Translations under genes and position numbers: made by a program
The notes under the pieces: generated by a model
What the model was told of the DNA's origin: nothing
The model's database searches: none
The model's input: only the letters and a program-made list of their open reading frames with translations
Source of the DNA: Deinococcus rhizophilus
Lineage (GTDB): Bacteria; Deinococcota; Deinococci; Deinococcales; Deinococcaceae
Assembly (NCBI RefSeq): GCF_030271215.1
Contig: NZ_JASNGB010000024.1
Coordinates: 1-13,597 of the forward strand
Direction of reading: 5' to 3'
Length of the DNA: 13,597 nt
Part shown: positions 6,495 to 13,520 of the stretch, one piece after another
How the letters are laid out: every line of letters begins with the position of its first letter
Position numbering within the stretch: position 1 is the stretch's first letter

Positions 6495-8681
6495 ATGGCG
6501 GAATTTATCGTGACGGAGGCGTTCGGCGGCCCCGGGGAGCAGGGGGAAGCGCGGGTCTTCGAGGCGGTCAAGGCCGCGTATGCGGGTGAGGAGGCCCTGG
6601 GCTTCTGGCGCTATCCCCTGGTCACCCGCGAGACGGTCCGCGAACCCGACATCCTGATCGCCGACCCCGAACTCGGCCTCACCGTCATCGAGGTCAAGAG
6701 CCTGCCGCTGGACACCATCGCGGGCGTCGTCGGCTACCGCTGGGACCTCTCGCGCCCTTACTACGGCAAGACGCATCTCAATCCCTATGAGCAGGCGCGG
6801 AAGCAGGCTCAACTTCTTGGTGAGATCGCCGTGCGGAAGGCGGGTTTGCCCCAGCTCGCCACTCGCGCCATCGTCGCCCTACCGCTGATCACCCGAGAAG
6901 CCTGGGACGAGCGCTTCGGACACCTGCTCTCGGACGTGCCGCTGCTGTTTGCGGACCAGATGACTCCCACACGTCTCCGCACAGCCCTGGCTCAGACCCC
7001 TCCGGTGCGCTACGGCGAAGCGCTGGACGACGCCGCGTGGCTGGCCCTGCGTAGCGCCCTGGGCACCAGTGGGAACGTGCCCAAGCGGGAGATCCGGGTG
7101 CCCTCCCCTGTGCCCACCTCCTCCCCACGCAAGGCGGACCTGATTGCCCGCACCGCCCGGCACCTGCATGCGTTCGACCTGCAACAAGAACTGATCGCCA
7201 AGACCATCCCCCCAGGGCCACAGCGCATCCGGGGCATCGCAGGCAGCGGAAAGACCGTGCTTCTGGCGCAGAAGGCGGCCAACATGCACCTCAAGCATCC
7301 GGACTGGAACATCGCCCTGGTGTTCTTCTCGCGCAGCCTCTACGACCAGATCCGGGGGCAGGTCGACCACTGGTTGCGGCAGGCCACCAACGGGGAGCAG
7401 AGCCTGCGAACCGCGCAGCACAAGCTCCGCATCCTCCACGCCTGGGGCAGCAAGGACCAGCCGGGCTTCTACCGCACGCTGGCCGACCAGGTGGGGGTCA
7501 CGCCCCTGACCGTCGACCGCACGCCGCAGGGGTCACCCACGGCGAAGCTGCTCTTCGCCTGCCGGGCGCTCCTCCTTGACGCCCAGCTCACCGGGCGCAG
7601 CCTGCAGGTGTTCGACGCGGTGCTGATCGATGAAGGGCAGGACCTGGTGCACGAGGAAATGCAGCTCACCTTCGAGGAGAAGCAGGCCTTCTACTGGATG
7701 GCCTACCAGAGCCTGCGGCCTGTGGCCAGAGACGCCCTGTTCGACACCGGCGAGCCGGAGGCCCGCCGCCTCATCTGGGCGTACGACGAGGCCCAGAGCC
7801 TGGACACGCTGACCATCCCCAACACCCGGGCGCTGTTCGGGGACGCCGGGGCACAGGTGTTCGGAGCAGGGGTCGCCTACAAGGGCGGCATCAAGAAGAG
7901 CGAAGTCATGAACCGCTGCTACCGCACGCCGGGTCCGGTGCTGCTGGCCGCCCACGCGCTGGGGATGGGCCTACTGCGGGAGGAGGGCATGCTCGCAGGG
8001 CTAACCAACAAGGCCGACTGGAAGGCGATCGGCTACGAGGTGGACGGCCAGTTCCGCAGTGGCAGTGAGGTGACCCTCACCCGGCTTCCGGAGAACTCGC
8101 CCAACCCCCTGCCGCAGTTCACGGATGAGCCGCTGGTCACTTTCGGCAACTACCGCGACCGGCAGTCCGAGCTGGAGGCCCTGGTCACCCATCTGCGTCA
8201 GGACCTGTCCGAGCACGGCCTGCAGCCCAGCCGCCAGATTCTGGTCGTGGTCCCTGGCCTGGACTGGGCGCCGTACACCCTGCAGCGCGAGGTCTTCCAG
8301 GCCCTTCGAGCAGCGAACATCAGCGTCTATCTCCCCGGCAACAAGGACGTGAACGTGCCGAAGCAGAAGTGGCCGAATACGGACCCCAACGGGTTCTGGC
8401 GGGACGGGGCGGTGACAGTCTCCCCCGTGATGCAGGCCAAGGGGAACGAGGCGGATGTGGTGTACGTGGTGGGTCTCGATCAGGTGGCCGTGCGGGAAGA
8501 CCACATTCCGCTGCGCAACCAGCTATTCGTGGGCGTGAGCCGCAGCCGGGGCTGGGTGCGGCTGAGTGGGGCGGGAATGAACGGAACACTGGCCGACGAG
8601 ATTCGCCGGGTCCTGGTCGCCGGGGACACGCTGCGCTTCACCTACCGCCCGCCCCGGCGCATGCTCGACGCCGTGGAGTAA
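6495..8681 (+). CDS. NERD nuclease-like domain fused to UvrD/Rep-type SF1 helicase
   Basis: A 728-residue cytoplasmic protein. I chose ATG 6495 (MAEFIVTEAF) because the NERD domain begins there; the open frame reaches 40 codons further up but shows no domain there. Residues 10-130 match the NERD (nuclease-related) fold, with the restriction-endonuclease-like signature E17, D52 (EPDILI) and E66-x-K68 (VIEVKS). Residues 225-700 carry superfamily 1 helicase motifs: Q-like FDLQQE (227-232), Walker A GIAGSGKT (247-254), Walker B VLIDEGQD (376-383), motif III-like YDEAQSLD (430-437), motif IV NRCYRTP (473-479), motif V AKGNEADVVYVVG (648-660) and motif VI NQLFVGVSRSRGWVRLSG (675-692). All key residues are present, so ATP-driven unwinding coupled to cleavage or end-binding is plausible. 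NERD-helicases are scattered among bacteria and often occur in mobile or defence contexts. No partner gene follows on this strand. Confidence 0.9.
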   Translation: MAEFIVTEAFGGPGEQGEARVFEAVKAAYAGEEALGFWRYPLVTRETVREPDILIADPELGLTVIEVKSLPLDTIAGVVGYRWDLSRPYYGKTHLNPYEQARKQAQLLGEIAVRKAGLPQLATRAIVALPLITREAWDERFGHLLSDVPLLFADQMTPTRLRTALAQTPPVRYGEALDDAAWLALRSALGTSGNVPKREIRVPSPVPTSSPRKADLIARTARHLHAFDLQQELIAKTIPPGPQRIRGIAGSGKTVLLAQKAANMHLKHPDWNIALVFFSRSLYDQIRGQVDHWLRQATNGEQSLRTAQHKLRILHAWGSKDQPGFYRTLADQVGVTPLTVDRTPQGSPTAKLLFACRALLLDAQLTGRSLQVFDAVLIDEGQDLVHEEMQLTFEEKQAFYWMAYQSLRPVARDALFDTGEPEARRLIWAYDEAQSLDTLTIPNTRALFGDAGAQVFGAGVAYKGGIKKSEVMNRCYRTPGPVLLAAHALGMGLLREEGMLAGLTNKADWKAIGYEVDGQFRSGSEVTLTRLPENSPNPLPQFTDEPLVTFGNYRDRQSELEALVTHLRQDLSEHGLQPSRQILVVVPGLDWAPYTLQREVFQALRAANISVYLPGNKDVNVPKQKWPNTDPNGFWRDGAVTVSPVMQAKGNEADVVYVVGLDQVAVREDHIPLRNQLFVGVSRSRGWVRLSGAGMNGTLADEIRRVLVAGDTLRFTYRPPRRMLDAVE

Positions 8682-9474
8682 GCGTTGCGGCCTCTCCCCT
8701 CTGCAGTCCCACCGCAGACCCGCGTCGCTTTTGCTGCTGGTCGTCCAGAAGGATCGGCAGGGCCCCGTCGCTCACGACCGCCTCGCCTCGCCCAGGGCCT
8801 CCAAGGGTTCTTTGACCCGCTCGGCGGAGGTCGCCGGGTGCCGGGGCTTCCCCTACACGCCGAGCCCGCCAGCCCTGCCACCCCGCACCTGCCTGTGCAT
8901 GGTCCACAGACAGCCCCACAGCCAGCCAGGGCGGCACGCCCGGTGCGGTGAGGACCAGTTCGACCGCCAGGCTCAAGTTGCCGTGCCATTGGATGACTTG
9001 AACGCCTTCGCCGCCAGCCTGCAGGTCCAGCGAGCTCAGGTGCTCGCCGCGTTAGGGAGCTGTGCGGTGAAGGGGACGGCCAGGGCACTGGGTCTGTGGA
9101 GGGTATACGCCGTGTGGACCACGACCAATTGGCGAGCGGCAGGAGAGGCCCGAAAGCCACTGGCACGCTTCATCTACTGCCCAGGCGACGCCGCGACCTG
9201 ACTCCCCTGCCGCGTGCACGCCGTCTCCTGCACGCCCAACTGGGCGCACCTCAGTCGCCAGGTCTGGATGAGGGCGACCCGCGAGACCCCCTGTCCATCA
9301 GGTGCATGGGACGCTCAGGGGCCAGGCGACGCCTCGCGAGTACGCGGCGTTGTGATATCCCAACTCTGCTGAGAACAGCCGCGGGGGAGCCCCAGAGTTG
9401 GGAACGTTCGGGAGGGCGTCAGCAGCGAGGCGACCCTGGAATGGAGGAATGCTCCCGGAACCAACCAGCGGGCC
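8682..9474. other. Gene-poor convergent region, possibly decayed coding DNA
   Basis: About 790 bases lie between the ends of the plus-strand helicase gene and the minus-strand WD40 gene. Several frames stay open on both strands, but none has a good start with ribosome-binding site, a recognisable domain or consistent codon bias throughout. The most protein-like piece is plus strand about 8971-9090, with an amphipathic helix reading PLDDLNAFAASLQVQRAQ; it loses coding character on both sides. That pattern suits a decayed gene fragment, but chance in GC-rich DNA is equally possible. The only clear structure is the inverted repeat at 9358-9403. I saw no tRNA, transposase or CRISPR array. Confidence 0.45.
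9358..9403 (-). terminator. Long inverted repeat, possible terminator of the WD40 operon
   Basis: TCCCAACTCTG (9358-9368) and CAGAGTTGGGA (9393-9403) are perfectly complementary over 11 bp around a 24-base loop. An inner GCTG-AGAA-CAGC element (9368-9379) could form a second small hairpin. The repeat begins 71 bases past the stop of the minus-strand 636-codon gene and faces the end of the helicase gene, where a terminator would be expected. No run of T follows on either strand, so it would be a non-canonical terminator, a transcript-stabilising hairpin or a protein-binding site. Confidence 0.4.
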
Positions 9475-11385
9475 TCATACGCCCAGCTCATAGCGCACCA
9501 GCTCGTTGTGACGCCCCACCAGCAGGCGGGTACCGTCCGTGCTGAACGCCGCGCCCTGAGCGCCTTCTCCTGCCCGGCCCAACTCCAGCACGGTCTCCCG
9601 CGCCAGCACGTCCCAGAGCCGCACCACTCCGTCACCGAACACCGTCGCCAGGACCGGCAACACTGGGTGGAAGGTCACGCCATGCACCACGCATCCCGTC
9701 CACCAGAAGCGGTGGTGTGAGGTCCAGCCGGGTGCCTGCCACAGCCTCACCTTGCCGTCCTCAGCGGCGGCCACCAGGTACTGCCCGCCTGCACTGAAGG
9801 CCACGGTCCGGCCCCGACCTTCCAGGGCCAGGGTCGCCTCACAGCGGCCGGTCATCACGTTGTAAACATGCACATGGCCTTCCGCGGTGGCGGTCGCCAG
9901 ACGCTGACCGTCCGGACTGAACGCCAGCGCCAGGGCACCCACGCCCTCAAAGGAAGCAAAGAGGCCCCCCGTCTCGACGTACGAGACCACCAGACGGCCA
10001 TCTCCATACGCTGTGGCCAGACAGCTCCCGTCGGCCGAGAGGGCCACGGCCCGCACCGGCAGGTCCCCCCGGGACAGGGTGCGCTCGACCTTTTCCACGG
10101 GAAGCTGCCAGATCCGCACCTCCCGGTCCCCGCAGGTCGCCGCCAGCCGGGCGCCATTCCGGGCGACGTCCAGCCCCAACACCCGGCCGCTGACCCCGTC
10201 CAGTGCCTGGCACCCTAGGCCATTGTGGTGACCCATCAGTGCAATGCTCTGTCCATCCGAGACGACCATAGCGTTTCCAGCAAAGGCCACATGCCGGTTG
10301 CCCTTGTGGGGAATCAGGTGCGTGCTCCTGAGCGTCAGATGGACCCCCGACTCTGTGGGGGCAGGCGGGCGCACATGGTCTGAGGCCGCCGTGGGCCCCC
10401 TCGTGGGCGCCTCTGCGTCTCCCTCGGCCACCCACCCGGCCTCCCGCACCACCCGCGCGGAGGCCGCCGAGGCCTGAATCTCCTCGTCAATGACCGGCAC
10501 GGTCAGCACGTCCCGCAGGGTCGTGGCCAGCTTGGTCGCCATAAAGAACTGGGTCCGGTCCACGTTGCCGTCCATGGCTGCCTCGCTTTGCTCGCATTGC
10601 CAGACGGCGGCCTTCAGTCGGCGCGCCAAGTTCGCGATCAGCCCCGAGACCTCGTCCATGCGCTGCTCGATTCCGTCCAGAGCCACGCAGCGGCGCTGCA
10701 CGTCGGCCGCGTAGAGGTCCACCTCCGCCGCGTACTGCTGCGCGGCGGTCTTCGCCTCCTCACCCTTCTTGGCCACGATCAGGCCCCCGACCAGCGCCGC
10801 CGGTGCCACGAACAGGCCCCCCGCGACCAGGGTGCCCAGAGCCACCCCACCACCACCGGCCGCCAGAGAGCCCCCACCCAACCAGGCGAGCAGGGCGCTG
10901 TTCGCAGCGGCTCCGCTCAGGCCACTGATCGCGGCCCCAGTGCTGGCCGTGCCCAGCGCCGTGACCGCCCCTATGACGCCGACACCTGTTCCCACGCCGG
11001 CCACGCCGGCCTGCAGGACCCCACCGGCAACGCCCAGACCGCTGGTTGCGAAGCCCTCGAACTCCCTGAGCGTCTCTGGCGACATGTTCAGGTGCACGGA
11101 GAAATCCTTGTCGGTGATGTTCAGCTTCTGCTTCTGGCGGAGCCAGAGTCGGCCGAAGTCGGCCATGACGCCCTGCTGCACCGACCACTTGTGCGCTTCT
11201 AACTGCTCGGCCCGCTTCCGGACCGTCAGCAGGCGTTCTTCATGCTGCCGCTGGGCCTTCTCGGCACGTGCACTGGCCTCTTCCTGAACCGCTTTGGCTT
11301 CTTTCAAGGCCATCCCGCCGTCAATCCCCTTCTTGACGGCGCCGGCAGCGAGGGCTCCGAGGACGTAGATGATCGGGGCCGGCAT
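9475..11385 (-). CDS. Coiled-coil / glycine-rich membrane-type / WD40 propeller protein
   Basis: A 636-residue protein from ATG 11385, chosen because GGGGAGGA lies 7 bases upstream and because the ATG overlaps the stop of the 38-codon ORF as TGATG. Upstream GTG 11460 would add 25 Cys-rich residues from another gene's frame. Domains in order: a short hydrophobic stretch (4-18); a charged coiled coil (about 25-70, EEASARAEKAQRQHEER); a Gly/Ala-rich hydrophobic block (115-205) with repeated small residues and AWLGGGSLAAGGGG (167-180), like glycine-zipper or membrane-inserting segments; a helical region (207-310); a Pro/Thr linker (320-350); and a WD40 propeller (about 355-636) with blades marked by REVRIWQLP, AFSPDGQRLATAT, GKVRLWQ and GVVRLWDV. 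There is no enzyme motif. The likely design is a cytoplasmic propeller sensor or scaffold joined to a membrane-associated module; whether it forms pores is inference. It is the third ORF of a tight operon with the 210-aa and 38-aa products. Confidence 0.85.
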   Translation of the reverse strand: MPAPIIYVLGALAAGAVKKGIDGGMALKEAKAVQEEASARAEKAQRQHEERLLTVRKRAEQLEAHKWSVQQGVMADFGRLWLRQKQKLNITDKDFSVHLNMSPETLREFEGFATSGLGVAGGVLQAGVAGVGTGVGVIGAVTALGTASTGAAISGLSGAAANSALLAWLGGGSLAAGGGGVALGTLVAGGLFVAPAALVGGLIVAKKGEEAKTAAQQYAAEVDLYAADVQRRCVALDGIEQRMDEVSGLIANLARRLKAAVWQCEQSEAAMDGNVDRTQFFMATKLATTLRDVLTVPVIDEEIQASAASARVVREAGWVAEGDAEAPTRGPTAASDHVRPPAPTESGVHLTLRSTHLIPHKGNRHVAFAGNAMVVSDGQSIALMGHHNGLGCQALDGVSGRVLGLDVARNGARLAATCGDREVRIWQLPVEKVERTLSRGDLPVRAVALSADGSCLATAYGDGRLVVSYVETGGLFASFEGVGALALAFSPDGQRLATATAEGHVHVYNVMTGRCEATLALEGRGRTVAFSAGGQYLVAAAEDGKVRLWQAPGWTSHHRFWWTGCVVHGVTFHPVLPVLATVFGDGVVRLWDVLARETVLELGRAGEGAQGAAFSTDGTRLLVGRHNELVRYELGV

Positions 11386-11501
11386 CAGCGCGTCCTCCCC
11401 ATGCGAAGATCCGCTGGACTGGCAGCGCACGCACGGTTGAAAGGAGCAACAACGCTCCACGGGGGAGAGGCGCTCGGCCAGAGGGGGAGGGAAAGCAACA
11501 T
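11385..11501 (-). CDS. Small ORF of 38 codons coupled to the WD40 gene
   Basis: ATG 11501 follows a strong Shine-Dalgarno, AAGGAG, with 6 bases of spacing; the ATG lies 14 bases after the stop of the 210-codon gene. The frame ends in TGA at 11387-11385, whose last base is the first base of the next gene's ATG (TGATG). Its last codons (Met-Gly-Arg-Thr-Arg) contain the ribosome-binding site of the WD40 gene. The peptide starts with a short hydrophobic, proline-rich stretch (MLLSLPLWPSASPPW) and ends in a basic tail (ADLRMGRTR), with one Cys in the middle; it matches no family I know. It may be a real small protein, perhaps membrane-active, or a translated leader whose job is to couple translation of the large gene. 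Its ribosome-binding site is among the best in the window. Confidence 0.55.
   Translation of the reverse strand: MLLSLPLWPSASPPWSVVAPFNRACAASPADLRMGRTR
11393..11400 (-). promoter_or_regulatory. Ribosome-binding site fixing the WD40 gene start
   Basis: GGGGAGGA on the minus strand lies 7 bases before ATG 11385. It overlaps the end of the 38-codon ORF, so ribosomes finishing that ORF pass directly over it, a typical translational-coupling arrangement. Confidence 0.75.
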
Positions 11502-11507
11502 GGCAGT

Positions 11508-11513
11508 CTCCTT
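11508..11513 (-). promoter_or_regulatory. Ribosome-binding site of the 38-codon ORF
   Basis: AAGGAG on the minus strand, 6 bases before ATG 11501 and just past the stop of the upstream 210-codon gene (TGA at 11518-11516). It has no other obvious start to serve, and is the main evidence that the small ORF is translated. Confidence 0.65.
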
Positions 11514-11515
11514 GA

Positions 11516-12148
11516 TCAGAGGTCCAGCACGAAAGTGGGGTCGTTCAGGCGCTGCTCGAACTCGGCCAGGTCACGAAAGGGACTCGATTTGGCCAGGTCC
11601 AGGATGCCGCTGAGCATCAGCTGCATGCCCGGAAGGTCTCCCTGCACCTGCGCCTCATCCAAGGCCTCGAACATGCGCCCGAAGTTCTGCCGCCGCTCGT
11701 CGAAGGTGCGCTCGAGATACAACTCCAGCACCTGACGGGTCGAGTGGATCTGCTCGGTGGTCGTCTGGCGCCAGGCATCGATCTGGGCGCGCTTCGTGGT
11801 CTCCACCTGGGCGAACTTGGCATAGTCCACGTAGGCGTCGGCCAGCTGCCGGGCGGCCATCAGGGCCATCTGGGCACCCGCCGCCCCGCCCCCGCCGGTG
11901 GCCATCCGCAGCCCCACTCCGAGCAGGCTGGCCCCCCGGTCCGGTTCGGCCGTGACGGACTCGGCGGCGTCCATGCGCGCCGCGACCAGCCGACGGACGG
12001 CCGCTTGCTTCGCTTCGTGCAGGGCGTGCGCCCGGTCCTCTTCGTTGGCCAGGCGGCCAGCGAGTTCGCCGCCCAGACCTGTCAGGGAGTTGAGCTGCTC
12101 CAGCACCTGCTGGGCCATTGCGATGCGTTCGTGGGTTGAATGGATCAT
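11516..12148 (-). CDS. Helical hypothetical protein, first gene of the WD40 operon
   Basis: A 210-residue protein from ATG 12148, supported by TGGAG 7 bases upstream (12156-12160); an in-frame ATG at 12118 lacks a site. It is almost all helix: a charged N-terminal region (30-65), a short Gly/Ala hydrophobic patch (73-95, LLGVGLRMATGGGGAAGAQM), a coiled-coil-like stretch rich in Gln, Glu and Arg (105-165), and a C-terminal module with DLPGMQLMLSGILDLAKSSP (171-190) ending in FEQRLNDPTFVLDL. I associate this ending, ILxLAKSSPhxDhxxFxxxhxDPxFVLDL, with a widespread family of short uncharacterised bacterial proteins, but I cannot name it. Strand, spacing and the shared Gly/Ala patch suggest it works with the 636-residue WD40 protein, perhaps as a partner at the membrane. 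No catalytic residues are evident. Confidence 0.8.
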   Translation of the reverse strand: MIHSTHERIAMAQQVLEQLNSLTGLGGELAGRLANEEDRAHALHEAKQAAVRRLVAARMDAAESVTAEPDRGASLLGVGLRMATGGGGAAGAQMALMAARQLADAYVDYAKFAQVETTKRAQIDAWRQTTTEQIHSTRQVLELYLERTFDERRQNFGRMFEALDEAQVQGDLPGMQLMLSGILDLAKSSPFRDLAEFEQRLNDPTFVLDL

Positions 12149-12506
12149 GACCAGTCTCCAGGGTGCAGGGGATTCTGACTCTCAGTAGACCCCAGGGCCT
12201 CTGACAGGCTTCTTGTGGAGTCCGGCGCCGACGGGAGATGTGCCCCTCCACCATTCCGGTGCGGGCCTGATCCTGCCCCACAAGGAACTGTTGGAGCGTG
12301 TGGCCGGCGGCGCGAACGGCGACCACGTGCTGCACTAGGCCGCCAGGGCGTTTCCGAAGGCTAGGTTCCGTTTACGGCAGCACTTCACAGCCCGAGATCA
12401 CGGGACGACCCACCGCCGGCCCTGCTGAACGCCGCAGGTCGGCGGTGGGCCGCGACGGGTTGCCCCACTCCGCTGCCTCTGACGGCTGCCTGGCCCAGAG
12501 CCCGCG
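12149..12506. other. Intergenic region between the WD40 operon and the MBL gene
   Basis: This stretch of 358 bases must hold the promoter of the 12148-9475 operon, yet no clear -35/-10 pair could be placed on the minus strand. On the plus strand an orphan frame is open from 12189 to TAG 12337-12339; from a possible GTG 12240 it encodes 32 residues with GAGLILPHKELLERVAGG, which looks protein-like but has no ribosome-binding site or homologue known to me, so it may be the tail of a decayed gene. The inverted repeat at 12409-12449 is listed separately. Confidence 0.45.
12409..12449 (-). terminator. Perfect 10-bp inverted repeat, possible terminator of the MBL gene
   Basis: CCCACCGCCG (12409-12418) and CGGCGGTGGG (12440-12449) pair perfectly with a 21-base loop, 57 bases after the MBL gene stop on the minus strand. 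It is very GC-rich but lacks a following T run, so it may be a non-canonical terminator or a binding site. Confidence 0.35.
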
Positions 12507-13520
12507 CTACTCGCAGGCCACCCCGTCACCGTCCCGGTCCAGGCCGGCCCGGTACCCCGGCTGCCCCCGCAGCAGCGGCGCTTTGCCAGCAGCGCGCACC
12601 GCCGCGCAGTTCGGATATGAGGCGGGCGGAGCTGAGGGGCTGGGCGCTGGGGCGTCGGGGGGACGGGACGTGGGTGCCGTGGCCGGCCCCCGGCCCCTCT
12701 CGGTGGTGATGGCGTAGCGGCCCCCCGGCTGTACCGTGACCGTGACGGTCCCCTGCTGGTCGGTGCGGTAGACGGTGGCACCGACTTTGCGGTAGAGGCC
12801 CAGCGCCGTGCCCGTCGGGTGCCCGTAGTTGTTGGGCCCCACCGACACGACCACGTTCTTCGGCCGCACCGCCGCCAGCCACGCCGCGCTGTCCCCGTTC
12901 GCCGCCCCGTGGTGGATGCTCTTGTACACGTCCACCGGCCCCCAGAAGCTGCCCGGTTTCTGGCGCAGCCAGGCCTGGGTTTGAGGCGTCTCGCTGTCTC
13001 CGGTCAGCAGCGCCCGGAAGGTGCCGTACTGGATCAGTAGCCCCACGCTGTTCGCGTTCTGGTCATCACGGGGCATTCCTGGGGGCGGTGGGATGACGGT
13101 GAGCTTCACGGCCCCCAGATGGATCACCTGCTCACGGGCCAACAGTCCCTGGGTTCCGGCCTGACCCACCACGTTCAGAAGTCGGCTGTACGTCTGTGTG
13201 GTGGCGGCAACGCCGTTGTTCAGGAACAGCTTGGGCTTGAACAGAGCGATCGCCGGAATCAGGCCCGTGATGTGGTCGGCGTCCCCGTGGCTGGCGGCGG
13301 CGAGGTCAAGGCGGGTGACCCCGTACTGACGGATGAGCTCCCGCATTCGGCTCTCGCTGCGTCCGCCGTCGTACAGCAGGGTCTGCCCGGTGGGGGCCGT
13401 CACCAGCACGGCGTCGCCCTGCCCCACATCCAGGAAGCGGATGGTCAGGACGCCGGAAGGCGCGGCCTGGGCCGCCGCCATGCCCAGGGTGAGGGTGGCC
13501 AGGGTCAGCCGCCGCCTCAC
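12507..13520 (-). CDS. Secreted ComEC-like MBL-fold hydrolase with Excalibur domain
   Basis: A 337-residue protein from GTG 13520, supported by GGAGAG 8 bases upstream (13529-13534). Residues 1-20 are a signal peptide (RRRLTLATLTLGMAAAQAA, cleavage near A20). Residues 24-270 are a metallo-beta-lactamase domain of the ComEC/Rec2-like competence family: FLDVGQGDA (29-37), DGG (51-53), the metal site SHGDADH (77-83), NANSVGLLI (155-163), LLTGDSE (171-177), HHGAANGDS (203-211) and GHPT (233-236). This family has S/T-H-x-D-x-D-H rather than the lactamase HxHxDH, and is a predicted DNA or phosphoester hydrolase. After a Pro/Ser linker (275-300), residues 302-337 form an Excalibur calcium-binding domain (YPNCAAVRAAG ... 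DRDGDGVACE) with two conserved Cys and a DxDxDG loop. It probably acts outside the cytoplasm on nucleic acid or phosphoesters. It overlaps the upstream gene by 4 bases (GTGA). Confidence 0.92.
   Translation of the reverse strand: MRRRLTLATLTLGMAAAQAAPSGVLTIRFLDVGQGDAVLVTAPTGQTLLYDGGRSESRMRELIRQYGVTRLDLAAASHGDADHITGLIPAIALFKPKLFLNNGVAATTQTYSRLLNVVGQAGTQGLLAREQVIHLGAVKLTVIPPPPGMPRDDQNANSVGLLIQYGTFRALLTGDSETPQTQAWLRQKPGSFWGPVDVYKSIHHGAANGDSAAWLAAVRPKNVVVSVGPNNYGHPTGTALGLYRKVGATVYRTDQQGTVTVTVQPGGRYAITTERGRGPATAPTSRPPDAPAPSPSAPPASYPNCAAVRAAGKAPLLRGQPGYRAGLDRDGDGVACE

Noticed and set aside
8731..9201. 156-codon plus-strand frame after the helicase
   Set aside because: No ribosome site, no recognisable domain and uneven codon bias; only a central 40-residue part looks protein-like.
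9096..9545. 149-codon plus-strand frame running into the WD40 gene
   Set aside because: It overlaps the WD40 3' end antisense and has an Arg/Pro-rich random composition.
11441..11456. GGAGC-GTTGTT-GCTCC hairpin followed by TTT as an internal terminator
   Set aside because: The stem is only 5 bp with three T residues, and it lies inside the small ORF of an otherwise coupled operon.
11386..11460. Extension of the WD40 protein to GTG 11460
   Set aside because: It adds 25 Cys/Ser-rich residues without a ribosome site and overlaps the 38-codon ORF, whereas ATG 11385 has GGGGAGGA at 7 bases.
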